Assembly: GCF_000281045.1 (NCBI RefSeq)
Contig: NW_008246147.1
Coordinates: forward strand, 59,437 to 123,436
From: Saprolegnia diclina VS20
Taxonomy: Eukaryota; Oomycota; Saprolegniomycetes; Saprolegniales; Saprolegniaceae
Reading direction: 5' to 3'
DNA: 64,000 nucleotides
The notes beneath the pieces are model-generated. The model searched no databases and was not told where the DNA came from. It saw nothing but the letters and a program-made list of their open reading frames with translations. Position numbers and translations under genes: made by a program. This document shows positions 34,101 to 43,456 of the stretch, piece by piece; the first letter of the stretch is position 1; every line of letters begins with the position of its first letter.

Positions 34101-36132
34101 CCAAGTGAAGGGCAGTGTTGCGCTGGCTGTCGAGCACATCGACGAGCACCCGCTCACTTAAGAGGAGGTCCAGAAGCTTGGCGTGGCCAAAGAGCGCCGC
34201 ATAGTGCAAGAGCGTTCTGCCCATGCAGTCGGGTTGGTTGAGGACGCGCTTGTCGGGCAGTGTCGGCAGCAGGATGCGCAGAAGCTCGACCGGGCACTCG
34301 GTGGTCGAAATGGGGAGGTCGAGGACCCGGGGCACCGGCGGCGGCGTCTCTAGCCGCAGCCAGAGCAAGGGAAACACTTGGATTTGGTCCGACTGAAGCG
34401 GGATCGACGAGCTCTTCTTGCACCAATCACCGTGCGCAGCGTGACCGTTGACGACGTGCCATTCGCCGGTGGTTGCAGTTGTCCGCACGGTGCCCAGGAG
34501 ACGCGAGTAATACCGCGACGGGTGCGCGTGACGTTCGATGAGCATCGTCGGTGGATGGTGCGGCGCCGGTGACGCCTCGGTCTCCTCGAGCTGCGTCTCC
34601 ATCGCCAAGAGCCGCAACTTGGACTGCAGACTTGGTAGCTTGGGGTTGTGCGAGAGAATGAGCCCTTGGGTGTCCTTGACGACGAGGCCTGTGGCGCCAC
34701 CGTGGATAACGAGGGGCTTGGTTTCCTTGCGCAGCCGAGACACGAGCTGGCGGCGGGATTTGGCCTGCAGCGTCCGTTGGTTCACGAGCCAGTCGCCGCA
34801 CCAGTACTGACACAGCCGCCACACGTACGCGTCCGGCGCATGCAGCCTACGTATGCATCCTTGTCGTTGTCGGTTGCAGCGAGGTGAAAGCCGTACCGTA
34901 GGCGCAGATGCTTGTACAAGGGCGCGACGTCACGAACCTTCTTGGTGAACGATGGCAGCGTGTAGTGGTGGTGCTGAAACTGAAAGGCGAGCAGCGGGCG
35001 CTGTTGGTTCGGGTGCGGGTCGCTCGTGGGCTCTACCGGCGTTCGCTTGGTCTCAGCGCTGTATGCGAGCTCGTTGCGCTGCCAGTGGCGGCCGGGCGTC
35101 CCGAGGACAGCAAACGGCACGAGCTCCCAGGCTTTCACGTCGCCTTCCTTGGCCCGCGCCACGGGGCGACCTACGTAGTGTCGAAAAATTCTGGACAAAT
35201 CGACAAAAATGTCTAATGCACCGTGACTGAGAAACTCAAACGCAGCGTCGAGGTGCCCGAGTTGCGCCGTTGCCATGGCCCGGACGCGATCCACGGAGGC
35301 CGAATGCAGCTCGTGCACCGAGTCAAACTCAATGTAGCCGAGGAGCGACGACGATTTTTCGAGCGCTACGTAAAGCCGCGGGCGCGCTGCCACAGACGAT
35401 GCCATCAAAGTCGGGTGAAGAGGAGCTGCAGTACCTTCGCCTGTGCACGCTTCAAGGTAGCTGAGGAGACCAGGATGCCCGAGAACCCACGCGCAAAACG
35501 TCGCCTTGTCGACGCTGTCTTGGCGTTTGGGGTCGGTCGCCATCCCAGCCTGCGCGAGCTTTTCGATAGTGTCGGCGACACCCTATAAGAATATGACATG
35601 CTACCTAAGAACATAGAGTGACGCACGATGTTTGTTTGCGTCAGCTTGATAATGCTGCGGGCGACGGCTTGGAGCACTACGCCACACGCTGAGAGCCGCT
35701 TGCGCATACTTACATACGCAAAAAGAGGCTAGGCGGCGAGAGACGACCCGTGCTCTGCGTGTCGACCACGTCGAACAAGACTAACCAGAGGCTTTAGTTT
35801 CGATGTGGAGCAGTGCACGTACAGGCCACCCGCTGCGCCATCGTGGCTTGGCAGAGAAGGATCAAGCACACAAAGACCTCCATCATGTCGACGACGGGCA
35901 CGGCAGGCGACGCGCGGACCTTGGCAGGCGCAAAGACACGAAAGCAGAGCGAGACGAACGGATCTGGGAGTGCGCGCCCGAGGACGAACCCGAGCTGTTC
36001 CATGGTCACGCAGTAGCGCAGGGTCATGTGGCGGTATTTTTTCAGGACGACATGAACGTCGAGGACGTCCCAGTCCCGGAGCACACGGCGCAGGTCGCCT
36101 TGGGCGCGCAGTGACGACGGGGCTGATCCCAT
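28117..36132 (-). CDS. Giant EF-hand-like plus ankyrin-repeat protein (~2,451 aa)
   Basis: I join the reverse ORFs into one gene. Exons: 36132-35823, 35780-35718, 35676-35627, 35582-35222, 35170-34851, 34806-32384, 32334-32162, 32115-30239, 30192-29874, 29826-29677, 29632-29469, 29418-29178, 29129-28553, 28494-28304 and 28253-28117. The CDS is 7,356 nt, divisible by three. All 14 introns are 41-58 nt GT...AG. Each junction restores ankyrin logic, for example LLLA to AKAPVDHREVWPALQ, RLLQQ to GAALVHDKRGQTPLH, and GNT to ALHIAAKRGHVVIV. The N-terminus holds degenerate EF-hand-like helices and one loop (FDVVDTQSTGRLS, about residue 106). Residues 130-550 have no recognised domain. From about 555 to 2430 ankyrin-type units recur (TALHLAASYGRLKAVSRLL, TPLHLACVLGNVAVARALL). 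No TM segment is seen; the likely role is cytosolic scaffolding. The 51-nt AT-rich intron at 35221-35171 is optional, since retaining it keeps the frame. Confidence 0.8.
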
Positions 36133-36806
36133 GGGTGCCGGTTGGCCAATGAGGCGTCTGATTGGTCGGTGCGCGATCTTGAACGGTCACTTTGCACTTT
36201 GGGTGTCCTTTCTACCTTTCCAATGGATCAAAACACACATCTCGCGGCCGAATGCGTCGAGTTGTGCGTCTCGGCGGTACGCTCGACGCTGAGCAGCTCG
36301 GCGCCATTGCTCGCCAGTTCGCACCACGCGGGGAGGTTTTTTAACCGAATAAATAACGTTTGTTAATAAAGGACCTCGTGGTGGATTTATTTGCGTGTCT
36401 AGCTCGATCGGGTCAACGCCAAGTCGCCATTGTAGCAGCTGGTCATTTGAGCTGGAGTTACGACGCGAGGTTTTCTGGTCCAGTGCATGTCTAGTACGAA
36501 CAAGGAACCCTTCGGTTCTGGCGATACCAGAGCCTGGCTAGACGAATAAATCCACTGAAAATTTGTTGAGAATGGCTGCACGTAACCAGGCGCGTGACGA
36601 ACCCTTGGGTCGCCGTACCACTGTCACCCAGGGTTGACTCCTGGACTTCCACCTGCTTGGGCGTTTGGCGCCATCGATGGGGAGTGGGATAGGGTAGGAC
36701 ATGACCTTGTTGAAGTTGCTATGTAGCTCCGATGAACATCATAGTCTGCACCTCGGTTCGAGCACTTGGTCGACGATGCTGCAGATTTTGTTTCGACACA
36801 TTTGCA
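36133..36806. promoter_or_regulatory. Divergent promoter region with CCAAT boxes and a short ORF
   Basis: Close to the ankyrin-gene start are GGCCAATGAGG (36144-36154) and GATTGGTCGG (36159-36168). A forward ORF of about 48 codons from ATG 36223 (MDQNTHLAAECVELCVSAVR) has coding-like composition but no continuation, so it may be a gene fragment. The rest of the interval carries the inverted repeat listed separately and nothing else recognised. Confidence 0.35.
36380..36555. repeat. Imperfect terminal inverted repeat, possible MITE-like hairpin
   Basis: GTGGATTTATTTGCGTGTCTAGC at the left is mirrored by GCTAGACGAATAAATCCAC at the right, about 19 of 23 positions, enclosing about 135 bp without coding content. 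A second local hairpin (GGAACCCTTCGGTTC) lies inside. It could be a small non-autonomous DNA transposon or a chance hairpin; no target-site duplication was clearly seen. Confidence 0.35.
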
Positions 36807-38113
36807 ATGCTCGCTTGCTGTTTGTTTTTGCTGGCGACGGTAGCGCACGCTGCTGTTTCTAACATCGACTCAGGTTCACGCATCGTAGATGGCTGGAGTC
36901 TTTGCCCAAAGCTTGCATCCGCGCACGTCTCTCTCGGCGAGCGGCGCCAGTGCGCTCGACTTCACCGTCTTGCAGATTGCCGACATGCACTACACGGGCG
37001 ATTCGAGCTTCCGATGCGGCGACCCGCCGCCGTGCACCGAGGCCAACACCACGGCCTTCATTGAGGCGCTTCTCAAAAAGGTCAAGCCGGACCTCGTTGT
37101 CTTTACGGGCGACCAAGTCGAGAACCATCTCCTCCAACACGTATATCCATACGCTCCCACGTTCTTTGCTCATATACTGCCACGTAGAACCTCTCGGAGG
37201 TCAAGACCGCCATTGACGCGTCCATTCGGCTCGTGATTGCCCATAAGGTGCCGTGGGCTTTTGTCTTTGGCAACCACGACGAAGGGGTAGGCATAAAGTT
37301 CCAGCGACACCGAGTCACCGGGGTTCTAGGCGTCCATGCCACGACGCGCCATGTTCGACTATATGGCCCAGCAGCCGTATGCGGTGGCCCGTCGCGGCCC
37401 GAATGACGTCGGCGGCGTCGGCAACTACGTGCTCAACGTCACCGACACGAGCAACGCCACCGTCTTTCGCCTCTACTTTATCGACACGCGAAACACAGAC
37501 GAAGTGATTGCGCCGGCGCAGGTGGCCTACCTCCGGGCAGCGGCACCGACAGCACCACTGGCGCCGGCCGTGTTCTTTCACCACATTCCGCTGCCCGAGT
37601 ACCAGCTCGGCTGGATGGACAAGCTCTTCCACAAACACGTTGGGCACCGCGGCGAAACCATTTCCAGCGGCCCCCAAGCCGGTGTCTTCAACGCGCTCGT
37701 CAAGAGTACGTCGTGTCGACTTGTCATGGTGCTGATCGGCGATCCTAGTGGGCGACGTCAAGGCGGCGTTCGCGGGTCACGACCACCTCAACAACTACTG
37801 CATTTTGCGCAAGGGCATCCAGCTCTGCTACGGCGGTGGCGTCGGCTACGGTACTTTCAATACGACAAAAACTGTGATCACGACCGTGACGGTACTAGGA
37901 CAAGCGTATGGCAACCCGTCGGTCGCCCGGGCCGCCCGCGTGATCCAGTGGCGCCGAGACGACCGCGCTGAAACCATCACAACGTGGCGCCATCTCGACG
38001 ACCGCGACGTGACCAAGACGACGCCCATGACCTTGTACGCGTCCTCCTCTTCGACGCCATACACCTTAGCTGCACTCCCGGTGGTGCTCGTCGCCATTGT
38101 CCTGGCACTCTAG
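36807..38113 (+). CDS. Secreted, GPI-type calcineurin-like metallophosphatase (Dcr2/PAP29-like)
   Basis: Five exons give 374 residues: 36807-36839, 36889-37140, 37188-37286, 37330-37705 and 37749-38113. Introns are 43-49 nt and the CDS is a multiple of three. Exon 1 joined to exon 2 makes a clean signal peptide (MLACCLFLLATMAGVFAQS). Metal-binding motifs of the metallophosphoesterase fold appear in order: QIADMHY, VFTGDQVEN, FVFGNHDEG, FFHHIPLPEY and FAGHDHLNNYC. The C-terminus ends in a hydrophobic stretch after a Ser/Thr-rich segment (LAALPVVLVAIVLAL), typical of a GPI-anchor signal, so a cell-surface enzyme is likely. Family members are related to purple acid phosphatases and yeast Dcr2/Siz1-type phosphatases. 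The substrate is unknown; phosphate scavenging is an inference. Confidence 0.85.
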
Positions 38114-38239
38114 TGCCCAATGTCGACGCACGTATTTATCACGTAATACTATCAATATTTCAACGATCCAGCAAATCGACGTAGCCACTACTACTGACAA
38201 GTTGTCGTCAGCAATTCAAAAAGGGTAGTCTTCGACACA

Positions 38240-40351
38240 TTAGACGGTTGTTGTGCCGTAGGCCATCTCCGAGAGCTGGCGCATGGCGTTGTTGGCGTGA
38301 GCGCCAAAGACCCACGTGTCAGGGATGTTGTCGGGGTGCAGCGCCGTCAATGACGAGAGCAAGACGCTCAGTCGCGACGGTTCATCGTCGCTCGCGTCTT
38401 CGGACGCACTTGTCGGCGGCAGTGGCGGCGCGTTCGGGTCCCGAGCGAGCACCTTGGCGAACGCCGAGTCTCGGTACAAGACGTGCTGCTTCTCTTGCCG
38501 GTGGACTTGGTTCCACGCAAGCAGCGCAACCTTTTCCTTCTGGCTTGTGCAACTCGAGGTGCGAATGCGGCGACGGGACGCAGTCGCGGGGCACGCAAAG
38601 ACGTTGACGAGCAGTTGGGACAAGTCGGGGAACTGCCCGGTCGCTTGGCCCCAAATGCAGTTGGGCAGCATCGTCTTGGTCATCGCAAACACATCGGTGG
38701 TCGCGTTGGTCCGGGCGCAGTAGAGACAAAACTGGGAGAGCGCCTTGGCTTCGAGCGCCCGCGACTTGCGGCAGAGCAGCGAGAGCCCGCGCCGGCACTC
38801 GCTCAGAAGCTCGTGGTTGAGATCGAGCATCGACGCGCCAAACCGCTCGACGACGACCGCGCGCAGCTGGTCAAAGAACGGGTCGACGCGGAAGGCGAGC
38901 GCGTGCACGGGCGAGTAGATGACCGCGATATGGTGCGTGAGGATGTCGGTCAAGGCGCGGGGATACTCGTGGTGCAGCGTCGAGACGAGCCCGCACGCCT
39001 CGTAGATGGTACTTGGCATCTCGAGAAAGGCCATTTTCAAATGCAAAAACACGGCGTAGATGGCCGAGAAGGTCGCTTCCGAGCTCTGGAGGTAGGCAAT
39101 CGCTGCGTGGAGCGGCGAGAGCACGGCCAAGAGCGCCTTGCTCGCCTTCCAGAAGCCAACGTCGTGGATGATGCCCATCATAGCCGGGTCCAACCGAACG
39201 CTCGACGCGTCATTGTTGGCGATCGCAGCCGGCAGCGCCGTGATGACGCTCCGGAGCCGGTCCAGTGACGTCAGCATGTCGACAATCGAGGCAAAGGACT
39301 CGGGGCGGAAGATCGCCGGCAGCGACACGTCGTCGCGCAGGACGTGCTGGCACGTGTTCTCGAAAAGCGAGGCTAGCGCCGGGTCGTGGAGGCAGTGGAG
39401 CAGCGCAAGCGCCTTCTTGAGCTGCTGCTTGGGCCCTGGCAGCGCGCAGACGTCGCGGCAGACAGCGTGGAGCGCCGCAGCAATGTCGCCGTAGGTAAAC
39501 TCAAATGCGTCCGGCGCGGTTTCCTTCTCGAGCAGCGACCGGACCACCGGCATGGACGGCCGGCCGTCGGCGCAAAAGGCGAGGAAGGGAAGCGCGGACG
39601 TGAGGTTCCAGAGGTCGCTGCCGTCGTGGCCGTCGGCGGGCGAGAGGAACGCTGGCGCCGCCGACGCAATCATGGCGCGCGCGTGGCGTCGGGCGGCAAT
39701 GATGTGCACGGCCATGGACTCGGCGGAGTCGCTGGCAAGGACGTCGGCGCTCGGGATCGCGCACGGGAACGGCGTAAAGAGCGTGAGGAACGTCTCGCCA
39801 GGCGGCAGCGCGAGCACGCCGGCGCCGCTAGACGCAAGCTGCGACCGTATCGCATCGAGCTCCGTGTTGTACTCGGCGTCGAGGAGCCGTCCGTGGATGT
39901 CTACGGGCGTCGGCACGACAAAGTCGGGCGCGAGGACCTTGAAGAAGGCGAGGAACGCCGGGTGCTGGAAGACCGACGGGTCCATGGACGCGCTGAGGAC
40001 GGCGCGGGTGAGGAGCTTCTCAGCCTTGGCCTGCTGCAGCGGCGCTTGCGGCGCGCTCGTGTCCTCTTGCTTGGTGCGCTTGGCGCTGTGCTGAGCAAAG
40101 GCCTCTTCCTTGCCAGCATCGTCGACACCGGCGCGGCGCTTGTGAGCCATGTCGACCGGCGGGAGGTGCTCGTCGGGCAAGAGCGCCGGGTCGCGCTTGC
40201 GGCAGATCTCGAGGTGGCGCTTGAGCGACGTCGTGACCGCGCAGACGAAGTTGGTGCAGAACTTGCAGGTCACGCAGGCCGTGACCTTGCCCGGGCGCAT
40301 GACCGGCGTGTCATCGAACCACTTCCAGAGCGGATCGCGATGGCGGCCCAT
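38240..40351 (-). CDS. hAT-transposase-derived BED-finger protein (probably domesticated)
   Basis: A 703-residue single-exon ORF from ATG 40351. The N-terminus is a BED-type zinc finger (VTCKFCTNFVCAVTTSLKRH, then LEICRKR), with C-x2-C and a later H and C. A Lys/Arg-rich stretch (DMAHKRRAGVDD; AKRTKQ) may be a nuclear signal. The middle has the alpha-helical organisation of hAT transposases, including a short-residue block (FCADGRPSMPVVRSLLEKET) and a C-terminal region (LLAWNQVHRQEKQHVLYRD, AKVLARDPNAP) in the place of the hAT dimerisation domain. I could not locate a full DDE set with confidence. The reading frame is intact, codon use is like host genes, and no terminal inverted repeats were seen flanking it. 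That favours an exapted gene over an active element. Confidence 0.7.
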   Translation of the reverse strand: MGRHRDPLWKWFDDTPVMRPGKVTACVTCKFCTNFVCAVTTSLKRHLEICRKRDPALLPDEHLPPVDMAHKRRAGVDDAGKEEAFAQHSAKRTKQEDTSAPQAPLQQAKAEKLLTRAVLSASMDPSVFQHPAFLAFFKVLAPDFVVPTPVDIHGRLLDAEYNTELDAIRSQLASSGAGVLALPPGETFLTLFTPFPCAIPSADVLASDSAESMAVHIIAARRHARAMIASAAPAFLSPADGHDGSDLWNLTSALPFLAFCADGRPSMPVVRSLLEKETAPDAFEFTYGDIAAALHAVCRDVCALPGPKQQLKKALALLHCLHDPALASLFENTCQHVLRDDVSLPAIFRPESFASIVDMLTSLDRLRSVITALPAAIANNDASSVRLDPAMMGIIHDVGFWKASKALLAVLSPLHAAIAYLQSSEATFSAIYAVFLHLKMAFLEMPSTIYEACGLVSTLHHEYPRALTDILTHHIAVIYSPVHALAFRVDPFFDQLRAVVVERFGASMLDLNHELLSECRRGLSLLCRKSRALEAKALSQFCLYCARTNATTDVFAMTKTMLPNCIWGQATGQFPDLSQLLVNVFACPATASRRRIRTSSCTSQKEKVALLAWNQVHRQEKQHVLYRDSAFAKVLARDPNAPPLPPTSASEDASDDEPSRLSVLLSSLTALHPDNIPDTWVFGAHANNAMRQLSEMAYGTTTV

Positions 40352-40971
40352 GGGGTTGTTGCTGGCAAAGTACTTTGCACGTTAAAAAAGCCACTGGCTA
40401 TTTTCAAAGTTGCTCGCTCGAAATATTCGAACCTTGGTCACGATTGGTTGAAATTCAAAATTCAAAATGCACGCACGATGATTGGCTTGATGCACGCTGA
40501 TCCTCTCCACCGTGTCGCGAGCTTACCCCACGCCTCATAGCCTCGCTGTACCCTCGAGCATAGCTAACTTCATCGACGCCAAGACCTCGTTCATGGCCTT
40601 GCGGTGCTGGCCGCGGCTTGGTCTTCGCTACTTCAGAGTACCGGTACCGTGCCTGCCTACCGAAGCATGTCGAATTCCATTGGTCCATTATTGGCCAATC
40701 AACGTGCATCCAACCAATAAGTGGCATGTGCCATAAATAACCAAGACCGCCACCGCTTCAGCCTAGCCCTTCAGCCTATTCGCCATCTACCTTGCGCTCT
40801 CGACCCGTTGTAAACGCTGGCAGATTATGTTCTCAACATAGTATCTTGGCTTGGTATCGGGATGCGCTGCTATTGCCGCTGCGATATAACGTACGACAGG
40901 TCAACGTTGCGTGCGAATAGCCACATGCCGAATCTAATCTCGCACCTGGGCATTATTCTTCAAAGTGAGCG
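40352..40971. promoter_or_regulatory. Divergent promoter with CCAAT-box cluster
   Basis: Between the hAT-derived gene and the LYR gene. ATTGG or CCAAT words occur near 40443, 40481, 40680, 40690, 40695 and 40714, including TTATTGGCCAATCAA, a CCAAT box on both strands. No gene is recognised. Confidence 0.45.
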
Positions 40972-41289
40972 ATGGCCGGCCGGAGCGTGCCACAGATCTA
41001 CCGGCGAGTGCTCAAGCTCGCGCAGCGCTTCCCGAGCATCAAGAAGGACCAGCTCGTCGCCGACATCAAGGCCGAGTTCCACGAGAACGCGAGCCTGACG
41101 GACGCGGCCAAGATCCAGGAGAAGATCGCGATCGCGGTCAAAGGCATCGAGCAGCTCGGGCAGTATGTGCATTTGGACCCGACCGCCCACAGCTGGACCG
41201 TCGAGATGGAGAAGGATCCGTTCGGGCAGAACCAGCCGCGGCCCGCGGACGTCCGCGTCGTCACGCCGCCCAAGCCCAGCGAGGTCTAA
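40972..41289 (+). CDS. LYR-motif (complex 1 LYR family) protein
   Basis: 105 residues, single exon. The N-terminus VPQIYRRVLKLAQRFPSIKK contains an LYR-like start (IYRRVLKLA) followed by a three-helix bundle with a conserved Phe-containing helix (LVADIKAEFHENASL) and a third helix (IQEKIAIAVKGIEQLGQYVH), the pattern of small LYRM proteins. Such proteins serve as assembly factors or subunits in mitochondria and often bind acyl-ACP or the Fe-S scaffold. The exact member cannot be assigned. It converges with the flotillin gene, only 62 bp between stop codons. Confidence 0.75.
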   Translation: MAGRSVPQIYRRVLKLAQRFPSIKKDQLVADIKAEFHENASLTDAAKIQEKIAIAVKGIEQLGQYVHLDPTAHSWTVEMEKDPFGQNQPRPADVRVVTPPKPSEV

Positions 41290-41351
41290 TACGCTTGAAT
41301 GGCAAACGAAACAAAATAGCTTTTTCTGAGAGGTGTATGCATCTAGAGATT

Positions 41352-42809
41352 CTACTTGGGCGCAAACTTGGCAGCGATCGCGTCGACGTCCAGCGCACTC
41401 GGTCGCTTGTTGGCGACGATCCCGCTCTCTTGGAGGATGTCCATGGCCGGGCCAAAGCCCTTGAGGAAGTCGTTGACCATCGACGGCGCCGACGCATCGC
41501 TGCCGTTGTTGAAGGCCCACACCTTGGGCTGAAGCCCCTGCAGCGCCTTGGCCTGCGACTCGGCGAGTTGCTGCGGCACTTCGGCGCGGATGTAGAGGTA
41601 CTGCTTGGCCAGGTCGGCGTCGTTGCCCGCCGCCGCCACGATCGCGGCAAGACCCTCGCTCTCCATGAGCATCTTGGCCTTGAGACCGCGGCCCTCGGCT
41701 TCCATCATGGCGAGGGCGGCCTCAGCGTCGCGCTCAGCCGCATACAAGCGCGCGTTGGCCTGTTCACGCAGCGCGTCGGCTTCGACCTGGGCCGACGTGA
41801 GAATGTCGGCCTTCTTGGCCACGAGGAGCTGCTCCTGGCGCAGCTGCTCGACGTTCAATCGAAGCTGCTGGAGGCGCACTTCGGCCATCTGCTCGGCTTC
41901 GATCTTGGCAACCTCGATCTTGCGCGACGCTTCGCCCTCGATGATCGCCAGCGTCGCCTTCGAGTTGGCGATCGCGGCTTGCTGCTCGTTCTCGGTGAGC
42001 TGCGCCTCCTTCTCCATATTAGCGACCGCAATGCGCGTGTCGCGCTGGCGGGTTTTTTGCTCAATGTCACCGCGCTTGTTGGCGTCGGCCACGTCAATCT
42101 CGGCGTCTTGAAGCGTGTTGGCGAGCTTCTTGCGCTCGCGCGCTTCGAGGTAACCCATCTGGCCACTCGCGCGCTTGGCCTCCCGGAGCTCGGCGATATT
42201 GGCGTTGATGATCTCGAGGCCGAGCTGGTTGAGCTGCCGCTGGACGAGCGCCACGACGTTGGTCCGGAACGCCTCGCGGTCGTCGTTGATCGCGTCAATG
42301 TCCATGAGCGCCGCCTGCACGCGCGTTTCGCCGTGGATGATGCCGAGCAGCGTCTCTTCAAACTCATCCGCCGGCAGCTTTTGCATGCGCTCGACGTAGC
42401 GCTTGAAGCCAGCAGGATCTTCCATCGGGTTGGCCGGCGCCACCGTGTACGCGACCGGCATCTCGAACGGAAGGTACTGCTTGGAGAGACATGCGAGGTT
42501 GAAACGGAAGCTCGACGGGTTCATGGGCACGGTGATGGCCTCCTGGAACGGCCACTGAAGGCCCATGCGGCTCACCGCCATGTCCTTGATGCCGAGACCC
42601 GTGCGCACGAGATACTGGCTGGGCGGGCACACGTGGTAGCGGCACGTGCCGAGCCAGACGCCAAAGCCCACGACGCCAAGCGCCGCGAGCGCGCTCGCCT
42701 CCTTCCACGGAAACTCGATCGGCTCCCGCGTCGGCGGCTGGCGGCCGGTCGATGGCGTACTCTTGATGTTGCTGGCGTTGCTGGTGTTGCTGGTCTTCGT
42801 TGAACTCAT
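41352..42809 (-). CDS. Flotillin-like SPFH-domain protein
   Basis: 485 residues from ATG 42809 (MSSTKTSNTS); the frame is open three codons further but only from TTG. A hydrophobic segment follows at about residues 38-58 (ASALAALGVVGFGVWLG), then an SPFH/PHB domain (CPPSQYLVRTGLGIKDMAVS, MPVAYTVAPANPMEDPAGFK, LGIIHGETRVQAALMDIDAI). A long Ala/Glu-rich coiled coil (KRASGQMGYLEARERKKLAN onward) is typical of flotillin. The C-terminus carries QPKVWAFNN, similar to the flotillin tail. Flotillins organise membrane microdomains and endocytosis. An N-terminal TM segment rather than acylation is a bacterial-like or protist-like trait. Confidence 0.85.
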   Translation of the reverse strand: MSSTKTSNTSNASNIKSTPSTGRQPPTREPIEFPWKEASALAALGVVGFGVWLGTCRYHVCPPSQYLVRTGLGIKDMAVSRMGLQWPFQEAITVPMNPSSFRFNLACLSKQYLPFEMPVAYTVAPANPMEDPAGFKRYVERMQKLPADEFEETLLGIIHGETRVQAALMDIDAINDDREAFRTNVVALVQRQLNQLGLEIINANIAELREAKRASGQMGYLEARERKKLANTLQDAEIDVADANKRGDIEQKTRQRDTRIAVANMEKEAQLTENEQQAAIANSKATLAIIEGEASRKIEVAKIEAEQMAEVRLQQLRLNVEQLRQEQLLVAKKADILTSAQVEADALREQANARLYAAERDAEAALAMMEAEGRGLKAKMLMESEGLAAIVAAAGNDADLAKQYLYIRAEVPQQLAESQAKALQGLQPKVWAFNNGSDASAPSMVNDFLKGFGPAMDILQESGIVANKRPSALDVDAIAAKFAPK

Positions 42810-43456
42810 ATTGGACAATGGATGTCGACACCCGACTTTTCAGTGCACTGTCGGCGGGTTGTCGGCAGGGTTGTCAAAGCAGAGTGCTGGTCAAAGACTA
42901 ACATTCTACGCAGCCGGGTCGTCACGGGGCGCACAACGACCACGACGCTGACATCATCATCACTGATGAGAATGGCTCCTGATGAGTCATTAGGAGCCTC
43001 TAACTCGTGGCCGTCGACAGAGCAAAAATTCTGGTGCAGCGGGGATCGAAATGGGGTCCTTCTGGATATCCCCAGTGTCAATATATTTGTCCAAACGATG
43101 GAATCCAAAGGCGTCGGCTCCTCGTATCTCCTCGCATACGACCTGTCTGGATGAGGCTAGGTCGACAACACTAGTAAACGGTTGTTGGGGTTACTGCCCC
43201 TCATCCGAGAAAGCACGTGCTTGCAGCTCTGCTTGCAGTTCAGGATGAAGCTCAACAACGCAGTCGCCCCGGCTAGGTCTAGGTAAGCTTCGTGAGCACG
43301 TCTTGATTCACTCACTCTTCATTTCGACGCCTCTTCAGTACATGTCTTCCACCACCCTCGGTGTGCAGGCCAGCAGGTCTCAACAACAGTTGCTTCAGCC
43401 CATGGAATAGAAGTTGACACTATATATTTCACTCAAATTAAATACGTGGTTGTTGA
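42810..43456. other. Intergenic, nothing recognised
   Basis: About 650 bp between the flotillin start and the 3' end of the CDP-DAG synthase gene (both reverse). It includes a CATCATCATCACTGATGAG stretch at 42951-42969 but no recognisable gene. Confidence 0.4.

Noticed and set aside
28254-35543. Separate ankyrin genes (five independent ORFs of 70-830 codons)
   Set aside because: Short phase-correct introns connect them all and the total CDS is divisible by three; most lack their own start codon and promoter.
36223-36366. Small forward gene MDQNTHLAAECVELC...
   Set aside because: Only about 48 codons, ends without a domain and no convincing downstream exon; mentioned only as a possible fragment.
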